Below the pieces are notes generated by a model. The model saw only the letters and a program-made list of their open reading frames with translations, was not told the origin of the DNA and did not search any database. Shown here piece by piece: positions 1 through 6,587 of a DNA stretch of 6,673 nucleotides. Position numbers and translations under genes: made by a program. The stretch covers positions 1 to 6,673 of the forward strand of contig JALSRO010000466.1 in the NCBI GenBank assembly GCA_026984715.1. The letters are read 5' to 3'. Numbering within the stretch: position 1 is the stretch's first letter; each line of letters opens with the position of its first letter. This DNA comes from Chromatiales bacterium. GTDB lineage: Bacteria; Pseudomonadota; Gammaproteobacteria; Thiohalospirales; Thiohalospiraceae.

Positions 1-722
1 GAGGCCGGTTCGTGGGGGCGAAGCTCGAGGGCTGCGGTCTCGAGGGTTCGCCCGGTACTGGCCACATCGTCCACCAGTACCACGTGACGCCCGGAAAAGT
101 GATACTGTGGGAGTGTAATGTGTACGCTGCGATCTCCCAGCCGTTCTTTCCTGGCGACGCAGTACTCCAGGTGGTTGTGGCCGGCGATAGCGGCTACCCA
201 CTGTAGCGACTCTTCATCGGGGCCAAGCAACAAGGCATCCGGGGCCCGTTCCGACAGCCAGTTGGAGATGGCGCTGGTGGCGGTCAGTGCGACGGCCCGT
301 TTTACGGGAATGGCCTGCCGCAGAGTGTGAACCCGATGCAGGTGGGGGTCTATGGTGACTACCTCATCGAACTGCTGCGCCAGCAGATCCCCGATGATAC
401 GCTGGCTGATCGCTTCGCCGGGGTGAAACGCCTTGTCCTGCCGCATGTAACAGAGATAGGGAGCAACCAGAACCAGTTGGCTCGCCCCCAGCCGACGCGC
501 GGTTGCGGCGGCCAGAACGAGTTCAATCAGTTTTTCGTTCGGGTGGTAGAGACTGCGGCACAGGATGACCCGCTCGGGTACGCTCTCGGGTAGTCTGACG
601 CGGCTCTCCCCATCGGGGAAATGGTGGATCTCCACCTCGTGACGGGCAAAGCCGGTTACCTCTGCCAGGCGCTGTGTCTGCTCCCGGTACTCTGGAAATG
701 AAAGGATGACTGGTGAGCTCAT
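1..722 (-). CDS. Ribose-phosphate diphosphokinase (PRPP synthetase) paralogue, 3' end cut by window edge
   Basis: The 240 residues visible read as a PRPP synthetase, the cytoplasmic enzyme that moves a pyrophosphoryl group from ATP to ribose 5-phosphate. In order I see FPDGESRVRLP (residues 35-45, the usual FPDGE segment), MRQDK (93-97, the ATP-site RQD), DPHLH (125-129, where the family has DLHA with the catalytic His), GPDEES (167-172, the SPDxGG position), KER (192-194, flexible-loop Lys and Arg) and VDDVASTGRT (217-226, the PRPP-binding loop, normally DDxxxTGGT). The start is ATG at 720-722 with a TAGAGG ribosome binding site 8 bases upstream. About 50-75 C-terminal residues lie outside the window. 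It is the second gene after the phosphorylase gene on this strand. Replacements at DLHA and TGGT suggest a diverged paralogue rather than the housekeeping prs. Family assignment is firm; whether it makes PRPP is not. Confidence 0.9.
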   Translation of the reverse strand, partial: MSSPVILSFPEYREQTQRLAEVTGFARHEVEIHHFPDGESRVRLPESVPERVILCRSLYHPNEKLIELVLAAATARRLGASQLVLVAPYLCYMRQDKAFHPGEAISQRIIGDLLAQQFDEVVTIDPHLHRVHTLRQAIPVKRAVALTATSAISNWLSERAPDALLLGPDEESLQWVAAIAGHNHLEYCVARKERLGDRSVHITLPQYHFSGRHVVLVDDVASTGRTLETAALELRPHEPA

Positions 723-730
723 TCTGGAAG

Positions 731-736
731 CCTCTA
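731..736 (-). promoter_or_regulatory. Ribosome binding site of the PRPP-synthetase paralogue
   Basis: On the minus strand TAGAGG sits 8 bases before the ATG at 720-722. It supports this start, which also gives the expected short N-terminus before the FPDGE segment. Confidence 0.6.
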
Positions 737-844
737 AAGGAGAGAGTGTTGCCCGGGAATAGAAATCGGGATTCGAACTTGCCGCGGGGTAACGGGGAAG
801 CAATCATCATTGAGCGCGCTGTTCCGACTGCAGGATGATTTAAT

Positions 845-877
845 GGGCTGTTGAAAAACGTTGTTTTTCGGCAGCCT
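845..877. repeat. Hairpin between phosphorylase and PRPP-synthetase genes
   Basis: Arms 845-859 and 863-877 form a 15-pair stem around a 3-base loop. As plus-strand RNA it has 12 Watson-Crick pairs and 3 G-U pairs. As minus-strand RNA, the direction of the flanking genes, the G-U pairs become C-A mismatches. The sequence begins GGGCTGTTGAAAAAC. No T-run follows on the minus strand, so it does not look like a classic terminator. It may be a dispersed intergenic palindrome, or it may modulate read-through or mRNA stability in the 202-base gap. Confidence 0.6.
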
Positions 878-924
878 GTCGTTTGAGTCGTCTTGCAAGG
901 GGCGCTGGCCAACGCTGTTCCAGA

Positions 925-2433
925 TCATGAGTGTGCTCCTATGTGGTAACCGTTCTCCTGCTGCACCGCCTCTTTCGCAAACTGGAAATCAGCTGGAAAC
1001 TCGGCATAGATGGTGTAGAGGGGTTCTCCCTTTTCCACAGGGTTCCCCACTTTTTTATGCAGATCGACACCGGCTCCCTTGTCCATGGGCGCGCCTGCGA
1101 GCCGTGCGATACGGGCCATCTGCAGATTGTCTATCGAGCTTACGACACCACTTCGTGGAGATAACACCTGATACTGCAGGTGCCCCAGTTGTGGCGGATC
1201 CGGGTTTTTGCCCTGGGCCTCAATGATCGACTCCATCTTGCGCAGGGCGCGCCCCGACTCGAGAATGTCCCGGGCGATGACGTATCCCTGGCCGCCGCGG
1301 ACATCGGGGTCGAACTCCAGAATACGGCCGGCCAGTTGCAATGATTTCTCTCTCAGATCGGCAGGCGCATCGGGGCGGTTGTTCAGTACCTGCATCACGT
1401 CGCGGGTCTCCAGCACCGGGCCGATACCGCGTCCCACAGGCTGGCGTCCATCGGTCAACATCACCTCCAGGTGCAGGCCCAGACGATCGCCCACATATTC
1501 GAACAGCTTGCGCAGGCGCATCGCCGTAAGACTGCTGCGCACCTTGGCGGTCGGTCCTACCGGAATATCGATCAGCAGATGTGTGGAGCCGGCGGAGATC
1601 TTTTTTGACAGGATGGATGCGGTCATCTGACCGGCAGAGTCCAGCGACAGCGGGCGTTCCACCGCAATCAGAATATCGTCCAGCGGTGCCAGCCTGGCGG
1701 TGCCTCCCCACACCAGGCAAGCCCGTTCCGAGCGTGCGATATCGTGCAGGCGTTGCATATCCAGCTGGACCCGTGCCAACACCTCCATAGTGTCTGCAGT
1801 ACCTGCCGGTGAGGTGATGGCGCGGCTGGATGTCTTCGGAATCAGCATTCCATGTGCTGCCACGATGGGAACTACCAGCATGGTGGTGCGGTTTCCGGGA
1901 ATCCCGCCCACACAATGTTTGTCCGCCACCAGTGGCTCCCCCCATTCGAGACGCTCCCCGGTTTCGATCATCGAACGGGTCAGGTAAAGTACCTCCTCAC
2001 GTTCCATCCCCGTCTCGGCACAGGCGACCAGAAAGGCAGCCATTTCAATCTTCGAATAGCGGTTTGCAACAATATCGCGGGAGATGGCCAGATAGTCATC
2101 GAACTCCAGCCGCTCCCCCGCAATCTTGCGATGCACCGCCTGCAGCGACAGAGGGGGTTTTGCATGGGTGACCCGGACTGCGGTACCCTCCTGTACTCCC
2201 ATTTGCCGGAATGCCTGTTCACACAGGCCCAGCTCTCCGGGAGCGGTGATGGATTCATCGTCCACAACATTGAGTACCGCAATGATCGGAGAGCCGTTCT
2301 CCGCCTTGTGGATCTCTATCTTGCTCAGCGCCTGAAACCCCTCGGTGCGATAGACGGTGCACTCCCGATGCAGGTAGGCTACATTCTCCTTGTGGGTGTC
2401 GATGGCGACGTGACGCAGTTTCAGTGTATTCAT
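925..2433 (-). CDS. AMP phosphorylase-like / type 2 thymidine phosphorylase family protein
   Basis: This 502-residue protein has the length and layout of the archaeal AMP phosphorylase / 'putative thymidine phosphorylase type 2' branch of the nucleoside phosphorylase family, not the roughly 440-residue DeoA. An extra N-terminal domain (about 1-88) precedes the helical part. The phosphate-binding segment [14 protein letters not shown] is at 171-184, the signature [17 protein letters not shown] at 202-218, [20 protein letters not shown] at 259-278, and a C-terminal domain with [11 protein letters not shown] at 425-435. AMP phosphorylases convert a nucleoside 5'-monophosphate and phosphate into free base and ribose 1,5-bisphosphate; other members use nucleosides. 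The reaction here is inferred, not shown. The start is ATG at 2431-2433, the family's natural N-terminus, although no clear Shine-Dalgarno sequence precedes it. The downstream neighbour on the same strand is a PRPP-synthetase paralogue, supporting a role in ribose-phosphate salvage. Confidence 0.9.
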   Translation of the reverse strand: MNTLKLRHVAIDTHKENVAYLHRECTVYRTEGFQALSKIEIHKAENGSPIIAVLNVVDDESITAPGELGLCEQAFRQMGVQEGTAVRVTHAKPPLSLQAVHRKIAGERLEFDDYLAISRDIVANRYSKIEMAAFLVACAETGMEREEVLYLTRSMIETGERLEWGEPLVADKHCVGGIPGNRTTMLVVPIVAAHGMLIPKTSSRAITSPAGTADTMEVLARVQLDMQRLHDIARSERACLVWGGTARLAPLDDILIAVERPLSLDSAGQMTASILSKKISAGSTHLLIDIPVGPTAKVRSSLTAMRLRKLFEYVGDRLGLHLEVMLTDGRQPVGRGIGPVLETRDVMQVLNNRPDAPADLREKSLQLAGRILEFDPDVRGGQGYVIARDILESGRALRKMESIIEAQGKNPDPPQLGHLQYQVLSPRSGVVSSIDNLQMARIARLAGAPMDKGAGVDLHKKVGNPVEKGEPLYTIYAEFPADFQFAKEAVQQENGYHIGAHS

Positions 2434-2544
2434 GGTTGTATCGTGCTGGTTGCAAAGGCCGTTATCATTACCCCCGGCAACAATATGTGTCGCATGCAGT
2501 GCTTCAGGCAGGTTCCGGCAAGGAGCGCTCCCTCGTAGATGTCG

Positions 2545-2599
2545 CTCCAGTGCATCCAGTCATTCGCGACAGTTGGAGATCCCGACCAGCGCACTGGAG
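2545..2599. promoter_or_regulatory. Possible operator: inverted repeat CTCCAGTGC / GCACTGGAG
   Basis: A perfect 9-base inverted repeat (2545-2553 and 2591-2599) is separated by 37 bases. A third GCACTGG lies at 2614-2620, in the same direction as the second arm. The position between two divergent genes fits a regulator site, but no known regulator is recognised and a chance repeat is possible. Confidence 0.3.
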
Positions 2600-2662
2600 T
2601 GCCGCCTGAAACCGCACTGGCCAGGGGGTATCGCCGGGTACGCGATGGGGCCGGGCCGGGAG

Positions 2663-2671
2663 TGCTATTAT
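2663..2671 (+). promoter_or_regulatory. Candidate extended -10 promoter for the helical protein-UbiB pair
   Basis: TGCTATTAT combines the TGN extension with a hexamer matching TATAAT at five of six positions. No good -35 is seen at the usual spacing, which extended -10 promoters tolerate. Transcription would begin near 2678, leaving a leader of about 80 bases. Confidence 0.45.
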
Positions 2672-2741
2672 TCATAGTAGACCGATATGCTGTCCAGTCA
2701 ATCGGAAAGCATGGCGAAGGTGATTGAGGTAGTTTCAGTTC

Positions 2742-2747
2742 GAGGTG
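2742..2747 (+). promoter_or_regulatory. Ribosome binding site that decides the start at 2757
   Basis: GAGGTG lies 9 bases before ATG 2757-2759. An in-frame GTG at 2745-2747 could open a 4-residue-longer frame, but it is part of this binding site and has no good site of its own, so ATG 2757 is preferred. Confidence 0.65.
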
Positions 2748-2756
2748 AAAAAAACC

Positions 2757-3422
2757 ATGAGTGACGAAAGAGAAGAGGAGTTGCAAAATGTGCAACGAGA
2801 GGTCCAGAGGGCAGTCGAAAGCAGTGAGGATATTCAGCAGACCGTCCGCGATATTACGCTGAAGGCGCTGACCGAAGGAGAGTTCGATACCAGACGTATC
2901 AGGGCGGTAGCCGAGGCGGTAATGCGGGGCGCGGGCGACGCGCTCAGCGCCGAGAGCAGCCAGATGAAGGCAAGTTTCGGGGAGGCGGCCCAAGGGCTGG
3001 AAGAGGCGTTGATCAAGGCCGCGGACGCATTCCGCCTTGCCATCGAGGAGGCAGCGGGACGGGTGACCGAATTCAACTCCAGTGAATTGAAACGTTCTGT
3101 GGACGATCTGGGCAGCCTGGAAGATATTTTTATGGAGACGTTGCAACGTACCGCACAAAACAGCGGGGAAACGGTTCGGGTCATTATGGATGACCTGGCC
3201 ACTCATGCCCGCAACAGCGGTACCAGTGTGGGCCGGCATGTGGCGGAGAATCTGGAGACGTTGCAGAATCGGCTTCATGAGCTGGGGCTGGACAGTGTCC
3301 AGGCCGGACAGGAGGTGGCCGATCGGATCGGCAAAATTGCGCGAGGGATCCTTGCAGGTGTGGGAGAGACACTGCTCACCATGGCGGAGGGTGGTAAGGG
3401 GCAGGGGAGAGACAAGCCCTGA
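2757..3422 (+). CDS. Helix-rich phasin-like protein, DUF6781-type, coupled to UbiB
   Basis: This 221-residue, strongly charged protein has no signal peptide and no clear hydrophobic membrane helix. Nearly the whole length looks amphipathic and alpha-helical, with charged N-terminal heptads (1-35), a segment TVRDITLKALTEGEFD (29-44), an alanine-rich middle (50-105), and a C-terminal amphipathic stretch (183-210, with ADRIGKIARGILAGVGETLL) like phasins and apolipoprotein-type membrane-surface binders. The tail is Gly/Lys-rich. It resembles proteins I recall as DUF6781, but I could not search. Its TGA shares a base with the ATG of the UbiB-family gene, so the two are probably co-translated and may act together at the inner-membrane surface. 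The start at ATG 2757 is chosen from the ribosome binding site; GTG 2745 is the alternative. No catalytic motif is visible, and a scaffold or lipid-surface role is inference. Confidence 0.6.
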   Translation: MSDEREEELQNVQREVQRAVESSEDIQQTVRDITLKALTEGEFDTRRIRAVAEAVMRGAGDALSAESSQMKASFGEAAQGLEEALIKAADAFRLAIEEAAGRVTEFNSSELKRSVDDLGSLEDIFMETLQRTAQNSGETVRVIMDDLATHARNSGTSVGRHVAENLETLQNRLHELGLDSVQAGQEVADRIGKIARGILAGVGETLLTMAEGGKGQGRDKP

Positions 3423-5107
3423 TGCTGTGGGAAACCCTCGGGGCGGCGCGTGATCTGGGGCGGCTGCATACCATCGCCTCGGTCCTGATCCACCACGGTA
3501 TGGGGGAGTTGGTGCGCCGCCTCGGGATGGGGCACTTTCTTGAGCAGGCGGGCAGGATTTTGCACTGGAAGGAGAGCAGGCCCGCAGCCGAGATGAGCGC
3601 GCCCCAGAGAGTGCGCGCCGCACTGCAGGAGCTGGGGCCCACCTTCGTCAAACTCGGGCAAGTGCTGGCCACCCGTGTGGATCTGTTTCCTCCGGAGTGG
3701 ATAGCGGAGTTCGAACGGCTGCAGGATGAGGTCCCACCGGTTCCCTATGAGGAGCTGCGGATCCAGATGGAGGAGGATCTTGGCCACCCGCCCGAAGAGC
3801 TCTTCCGCGATCTGGAAACCGAGCCGCTCGCGGCTGCATCCATCGCCCAGGTACACCGCGCAAGACTGGCCGATGGCACCCGGGTAGTGCTCAAGGTACG
3901 GCGCCCGGGAATAGAGGAAACCATCCGGGCGGATCTGCGTCTCTTGATGCGTTTTGCCGAGATTGCCGAAACAGAGATCCCCGAGATTCGCCGTTACCAT
4001 CCAGTGGAGATGGTGCGCTATCTGAAACGCTCCCTGCACCGCGAGTTCGATCTGGAGAATGAGTCCCGTGCTGCCGAACGGGTGGCGGCCAATTTTGCAT
4101 CCCGCGCGGAGATTGTCATTCCCCGCATCTACTGGCAGTGGACCAGCAAACGTCTCAATGTGCAGGAGTATATCGACGGTATTCCCGCAAGGAATCTGGA
4201 GGCGATAGAGCGAGCCGGGCTGGATCGGCGTCTGCTGGCGCGACGCGGCGTCAAGGCCATGTTGCAGATGACCCTGATCGATGGTTTTTTCCATGCCGAT
4301 CCCCATCAGGGAAATCTGTTCTACCTCGCAGACAACCGCATCGCCTTCATAGACTTTGGCATGATCGGCAGCCTTTCGCATCTGCGGCGGGAGCAGGTGG
4401 CGGATCTGCTCTATGGATTGATGATGCGGGAGACCGACAGCATTGTCGATGTATTGCAGGACTGGAGTGGTAGTACGACAGTGATCGATCCCGATCGTCT
4501 CAGTGACGATCTGGAGGCATTTCTCGATTCGTATCATGGCCTGGCACTCAAGCAGCTCGATTTCAGCGCCATGCTGGGGGATCTGATGGCCCTGTTCCGG
4601 GATCACCGGCTGAATCTTCCGCCTGATCTCTCCATGCTGCTCAAGGCGTTCATCTCCCTGGACGGACTTGGCAGGAAGCTGGATCCCGATTTCAACATCG
4701 TGAACGAGATTACTCCGTTCCTGCAACGGCTGATTATGAAACGCTATTTTCCGTCAAGTCTGTTGAAACAGGGTTGGAGCAATCTGAGCAGCGGGTTCGA
4801 CATACTTACCGGCCTGCCGCGCGATCTTCGCCGACTGCTGCGCATGGCCCGCCGTGGAGCGCTCCAGGTTCATGTGGATGTCACTCGTCTCGATCACTTT
4901 GGCCACCAACTCGATCGCGCCGCCAGTCGCATTTCGGTAGGTATGGTGACGGCCGCTCTGATTATCGGTACCTCCATTGTGATGACTGCGGAAGAGGCCG
5001 GCCCCACGCTGATGGGCTACCCGTTGTTCGTGTTGCTGGGATTCATCGCCGCCTGTCTGGGATGTCTGTGGTTGTGGGTATCTATCTGGCGTGGCCGTCG
5101 GGAGTAG
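3422..5107 (+). CDS. UbiB/ABC1 (AarF) family protein kinase-like ATPase
   Basis: This 561-residue protein carries the full UbiB hallmark set. The KxGQ motif is at 77-80 (VKLGQ, followed by DLFPPEW). The alanine-rich loop AAASIAQVH (137-145) replaces the kinase glycine-rich loop. The ATP-binding Lys is at 158 (VVLKVRRPG), a REFDLENE segment at 207-214, the catalytic loop HADPHQGN at 291-298 and DFG at 311-313. Two hydrophobic helices at the C-terminus (about 504-522 and 531-555) end in a basic tail, as in UbiB. The family acts at the membrane as an atypical ATPase supporting ubiquinone biosynthesis or lipid extraction. All key residues are present, so it should be active. It lacks the ubiE-ubiJ-ubiB context and is instead coupled (TGATG overlap) to a helical protein, so it may be a second UbiB-like protein rather than ubiB itself. 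An AGGGGAGA site precedes ATG 3422. Confidence 0.95.
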   Translation: MLWETLGAARDLGRLHTIASVLIHHGMGELVRRLGMGHFLEQAGRILHWKESRPAAEMSAPQRVRAALQELGPTFVKLGQVLATRVDLFPPEWIAEFERLQDEVPPVPYEELRIQMEEDLGHPPEELFRDLETEPLAAASIAQVHRARLADGTRVVLKVRRPGIEETIRADLRLLMRFAEIAETEIPEIRRYHPVEMVRYLKRSLHREFDLENESRAAERVAANFASRAEIVIPRIYWQWTSKRLNVQEYIDGIPARNLEAIERAGLDRRLLARRGVKAMLQMTLIDGFFHADPHQGNLFYLADNRIAFIDFGMIGSLSHLRREQVADLLYGLMMRETDSIVDVLQDWSGSTTVIDPDRLSDDLEAFLDSYHGLALKQLDFSAMLGDLMALFRDHRLNLPPDLSMLLKAFISLDGLGRKLDPDFNIVNEITPFLQRLIMKRYFPSSLLKQGWSNLSSGFDILTGLPRDLRRLLRMARRGALQVHVDVTRLDHFGHQLDRAASRISVGMVTAALIIGTSIVMTAEEAGPTLMGYPLFVLLGFIAACLGCLWLWVSIWRGRRE

Positions 5108-5114
5108 TGTCCCC

Positions 5115-5260
5115 CAAGACAATTTGGTACTTCGTCGTTTCGTGTGGATTTCATCCGACCGCCACTGCTCTGCGGCTACGCCATGTCAAGGGTAGCGGTC
5201 TTTGGAAAACCTTCCAGCAGTTCCACACGAAACGACGAAGAACCAAAAATTTATTGCTTG
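5115..5260. repeat. Palindromic intergenic element (MITE-like)
   Basis: Two 25-base arms (5124-5148 and 5222-5246) are inverted repeats with a single mismatch. The arms extend outward imperfectly (AATTTGG against CCAAAAATT, CAAG against CTTG) to about 5115-5260. The 73-base centre has its own pairing, GACCGC 5157-5162 with GCGGTC 5195-5200 and a small GGAA/TTCC hairpin at 5204-5215. It starts 7 bases after the UbiB stop. It encodes no recognisable protein, and no clear target-site duplication is seen. It may be a non-autonomous mobile element or dispersed repeat, and its RNA hairpin could also stop or protect the upstream transcript. No U-run follows the stem. Confidence 0.65.
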
Positions 5261-5264
5261 CCCT

Positions 5265-5293
5265 CTTGAAAAATCGGGTAGGGGAGTCCATAC
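5265..5293 (+). promoter_or_regulatory. Candidate sigma-32 (RpoH) heat-shock promoter
   Basis: CTTGAAA (5265-5271) matches the RpoH -35 consensus exactly. After a 15-base spacer comes TCCATAC (5287-5293), which keeps the CCAT core of the CCCATNT -10. The spacing falls in the usual range. Transcription would begin about 65 bases before the stress-protein gene at 5364. The -10 is imperfect, so this is a candidate only. Confidence 0.45.
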
Positions 5294-5363
5294 ATAGGGT
5301 GCAAAGTAGTTTCTTTTCTGCAGAACCACCCATTGGCGAAACGAAGGGAAGGCTCACCTTTAG

Positions 5364-5909
5364 ATGAATATACTTGCTGCGGTATTCGATTCACCCGCCC
5401 AGGCACAGAAGGTCGTGGAACAGCTTATCGAACACGATTTCCCAATGGATCAGATCTCCATTCTGCACCGCGCCGGCGGGCAGGGTGACGACTTTCTGGG
5501 CGTCTCCTATGAGAATGAGCATCAGCGCCTCAGATTCTGGGGTGAACAGGGGGCTATCTGGGGTGCGCTGGGTGGATTCCTGGCGGGTACGATGGGACTG
5601 CTGCTAGTGCCGGGGGTTGGCCCGCTGTTGGTGCTGGGGCCCTTCATCGAGATGATCACCGGGGCGGCGGCAGGAGGCGGTTTGATGGCCGGTGCTGCAC
5701 TGGCGACTCGCCTGACCATCGCGTTGCGGCGAATGGGCATCCCGGATGAGAAGCTGGAGTATCTGCACCGCTCCGTAATGGATGGCAAGACGCTGGTGCT
5801 GCTGCAGTTCGGGAAACGGGACGCTACCGACTGGCGCCACATAGTCAGCTGGGGTGGGGCCGAATCGGTCGATCTCTTCTCCACATCCAGGGAGAACAGT
5901 AGTCCCTGA
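5364..5909 (+). CDS. YflT-like general stress membrane protein
   Basis: This 181-residue protein begins with a ferredoxin-like fold segment typical of YflT / general stress 17M-like proteins (ILAAVFDSPAQAQKVVEQL, 3-21, then DFPMDQISILHR, 25-36). Next comes a glycine-rich hydrophobic stretch of one or two membrane helices (about 64-116, with glycine-zipper-like spacing, LVPGVGPLLVLGP at 81-93). The second half of the small fold closes it: MGIPDEKLEYLHRSVMDGKTLVLLQF (124-149). The arrangement is a soluble alpha/beta domain interrupted by a membrane hairpin. No catalytic residues are evident. The start is ATG 5364, with an AAGGGAAGG site 11 bases before it. It is monocistronic or weakly linked to its neighbours, and a heat-shock-type promoter candidate lies upstream. 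Family assignment is moderate; the molecular function is unknown. Confidence 0.65.
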   Translation: MNILAAVFDSPAQAQKVVEQLIEHDFPMDQISILHRAGGQGDDFLGVSYENEHQRLRFWGEQGAIWGALGGFLAGTMGLLLVPGVGPLLVLGPFIEMITGAAAGGGLMAGAALATRLTIALRRMGIPDEKLEYLHRSVMDGKTLVLLQFGKRDATDWRHIVSWGGAESVDLFSTSRENSSP

Positions 5910-5968
5910 TGTCTGTGTGAGCGGTGAGGGCGGATGACTGTAAGCAGGGCGACACCCGGACATCCCTG

Positions 5969-5982
5969 TCCAGCGTGCTGGA
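5969..5982. promoter_or_regulatory. Short dyad, possible protein-binding site
   Basis: TCCAGCGTGCTGGA has 6-base half-sites around a 2-base centre. It partly overlaps a GGACA/TGTCC hairpin at 5958-5971. It lies between the stress-protein gene and the coiled-coil gene. No T-run follows, so a terminator is not supported. Chance occurrence is possible. Confidence 0.2.
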
Positions 5983-6072
5983 ATGCAGGTCCGATATACC
6001 GGCCTAAAGCCCCTGACCCTGTGATATTCAACGACAGGACGACAGGCCGCGGCTGAAATATGATGCCGAGTA

Positions 6073-6078
6073 TATAGT
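6073..6078 (+). promoter_or_regulatory. Possible -10 box of the coiled-coil gene
   Basis: TATAGT matches TATAAT at five of six positions in an otherwise AT-rich patch. No good -35 is seen. If used, RNA would start near 6085, downstream of the ATG at 6081 and about 20 bases before ATG 6108, which favours the later start. Confidence 0.3.
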
Positions 6079-6096
6079 ATATGTTCATGCACTCCG

Positions 6097-6103
6097 AGAG
6101 GGA
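6097..6103 (+). promoter_or_regulatory. Ribosome binding site that decides the start at 6108
   Basis: AGAGGGA lies 4 bases before ATG 6108-6110, with its AGAGG core about 6 bases away. The upstream in-frame ATGs at 6081 and 6087 have no comparable site. Confidence 0.6.
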
Positions 6104-6107
6104 AGAT

Positions 6108-6587
6108 ATGGGTAAACAACTGGCGATACCGTGGCAGTCTCAGCTGGCTCATCTGATTGTGGCACAGGGAGCGCTCAATAACAGGGTCGAGGGGATGCAG
6201 AAGGAGGCAGCCAGCTGGCACAAGGAGCACAGGAAATGGAAGCGGGATATTGTGGGGTGGCAGAACAAACAGCGTCGCATCGAGGCACTGCTCTATCAGC
6301 TGGAGAGAGAGCTGCCCGATTACCGAGATGTTGCCACACATCTTTCGGATGTGATCGAAGAACATGAACACCGCCTGGAGGAATATGAAAAACTGCTGAA
6401 AGGATTTCTCTCCCAGGAGGGTGGCGAGCGAAACAGAAGCTGGAAGGAGCTGGATGCCGAGCATGTGAGACAGGCAAAACTGCATGCCGAGGTACAGGAG
6501 GAGCATGACGCATTCCGGACAGCCTATCTGTCCGCGATGAAAAAGGTAAACCGCTTGGTGACGCGGCTGCAGGCGCTCTGCAACTGA
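6108..6587 (+). CDS. Coiled-coil protein of unknown function
   Basis: I do not recognise this 159-residue protein. It is highly charged, with no signal peptide or membrane segment, and is predicted largely helical. A first helix (10-70) is rich in Trp, His, Lys and Glu (SWHKEHRKWKRDIVGW at 36-51, QRRIEALLYQLERELP at 55-70). A second heptad-like stretch covers 72-100 (IEEHEHRLEEYEKLLKGF at 83-100), and after a Gly-rich break (104-106) a third helix runs from about 111 to 157. This could be a helical bundle or dimeric coiled coil. The start chosen is ATG 6108, from its ribosome binding site; ATG 6081 would add nine residues. It follows the stress-protein gene by about 200 bases on the same strand and probably has its own promoter. 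It might share the stress context, but no function can be assigned. Confidence 0.6.
   Translation: MGKQLAIPWQSQLAHLIVAQGALNNRVEGMQKEAASWHKEHRKWKRDIVGWQNKQRRIEALLYQLERELPDYRDVATHLSDVIEEHEHRLEEYEKLLKGFLSQEGGERNRSWKELDAEHVRQAKLHAEVQEEHDAFRTAYLSAMKKVNRLVTRLQALCN

Larger units (their letters stand above)
2434..2756. promoter_or_regulatory. Divergent intergenic control region
   Basis: This non-coding stretch separates the minus-strand phosphorylase gene from the plus-strand helical-protein/UbiB pair, so it should carry promoters for both. It holds three copies of GCACTGG (one inverted), a small 5-base-pair dyad (2630-2646), an extended -10 element for the rightward genes, and the rightward ribosome binding site. 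I found no convincing -10/-35 pair for the leftward gene. Short reading frames crossing it have no family features. Confidence 0.65.

Noticed and set aside
764..782. tRNA-like T-loop sequence GTTCGAATC on the minus strand
   Set aside because: The flanking bases do not pair as a T-stem and no acceptor, D or anticodon arms are found.
925..2433. Calling the phosphorylase deoA (classical thymidine phosphorylase)
   Set aside because: The extra N-terminal domain, 502-residue length and [17 protein letters not shown] signature place it in the AMP phosphorylase / type 2 branch.
2430..3623. 397-residue minus-strand reading frame
   Set aside because: It lies opposite the helical-protein gene and the start of the UbiB gene, has no family motifs, and its composition is that of an antisense shadow.
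3275..4726. 483-residue minus-strand reading frame
   Set aside because: It runs antisense to the UbiB-family gene, whose motifs are unmistakable; no domain is visible in the minus-strand product.
5151..5357. Small minus-strand frame across the palindromic element
   Set aside because: It reads through an inverted repeat arm and the promoter candidate; such frames arise in repeats and no family feature supports it.
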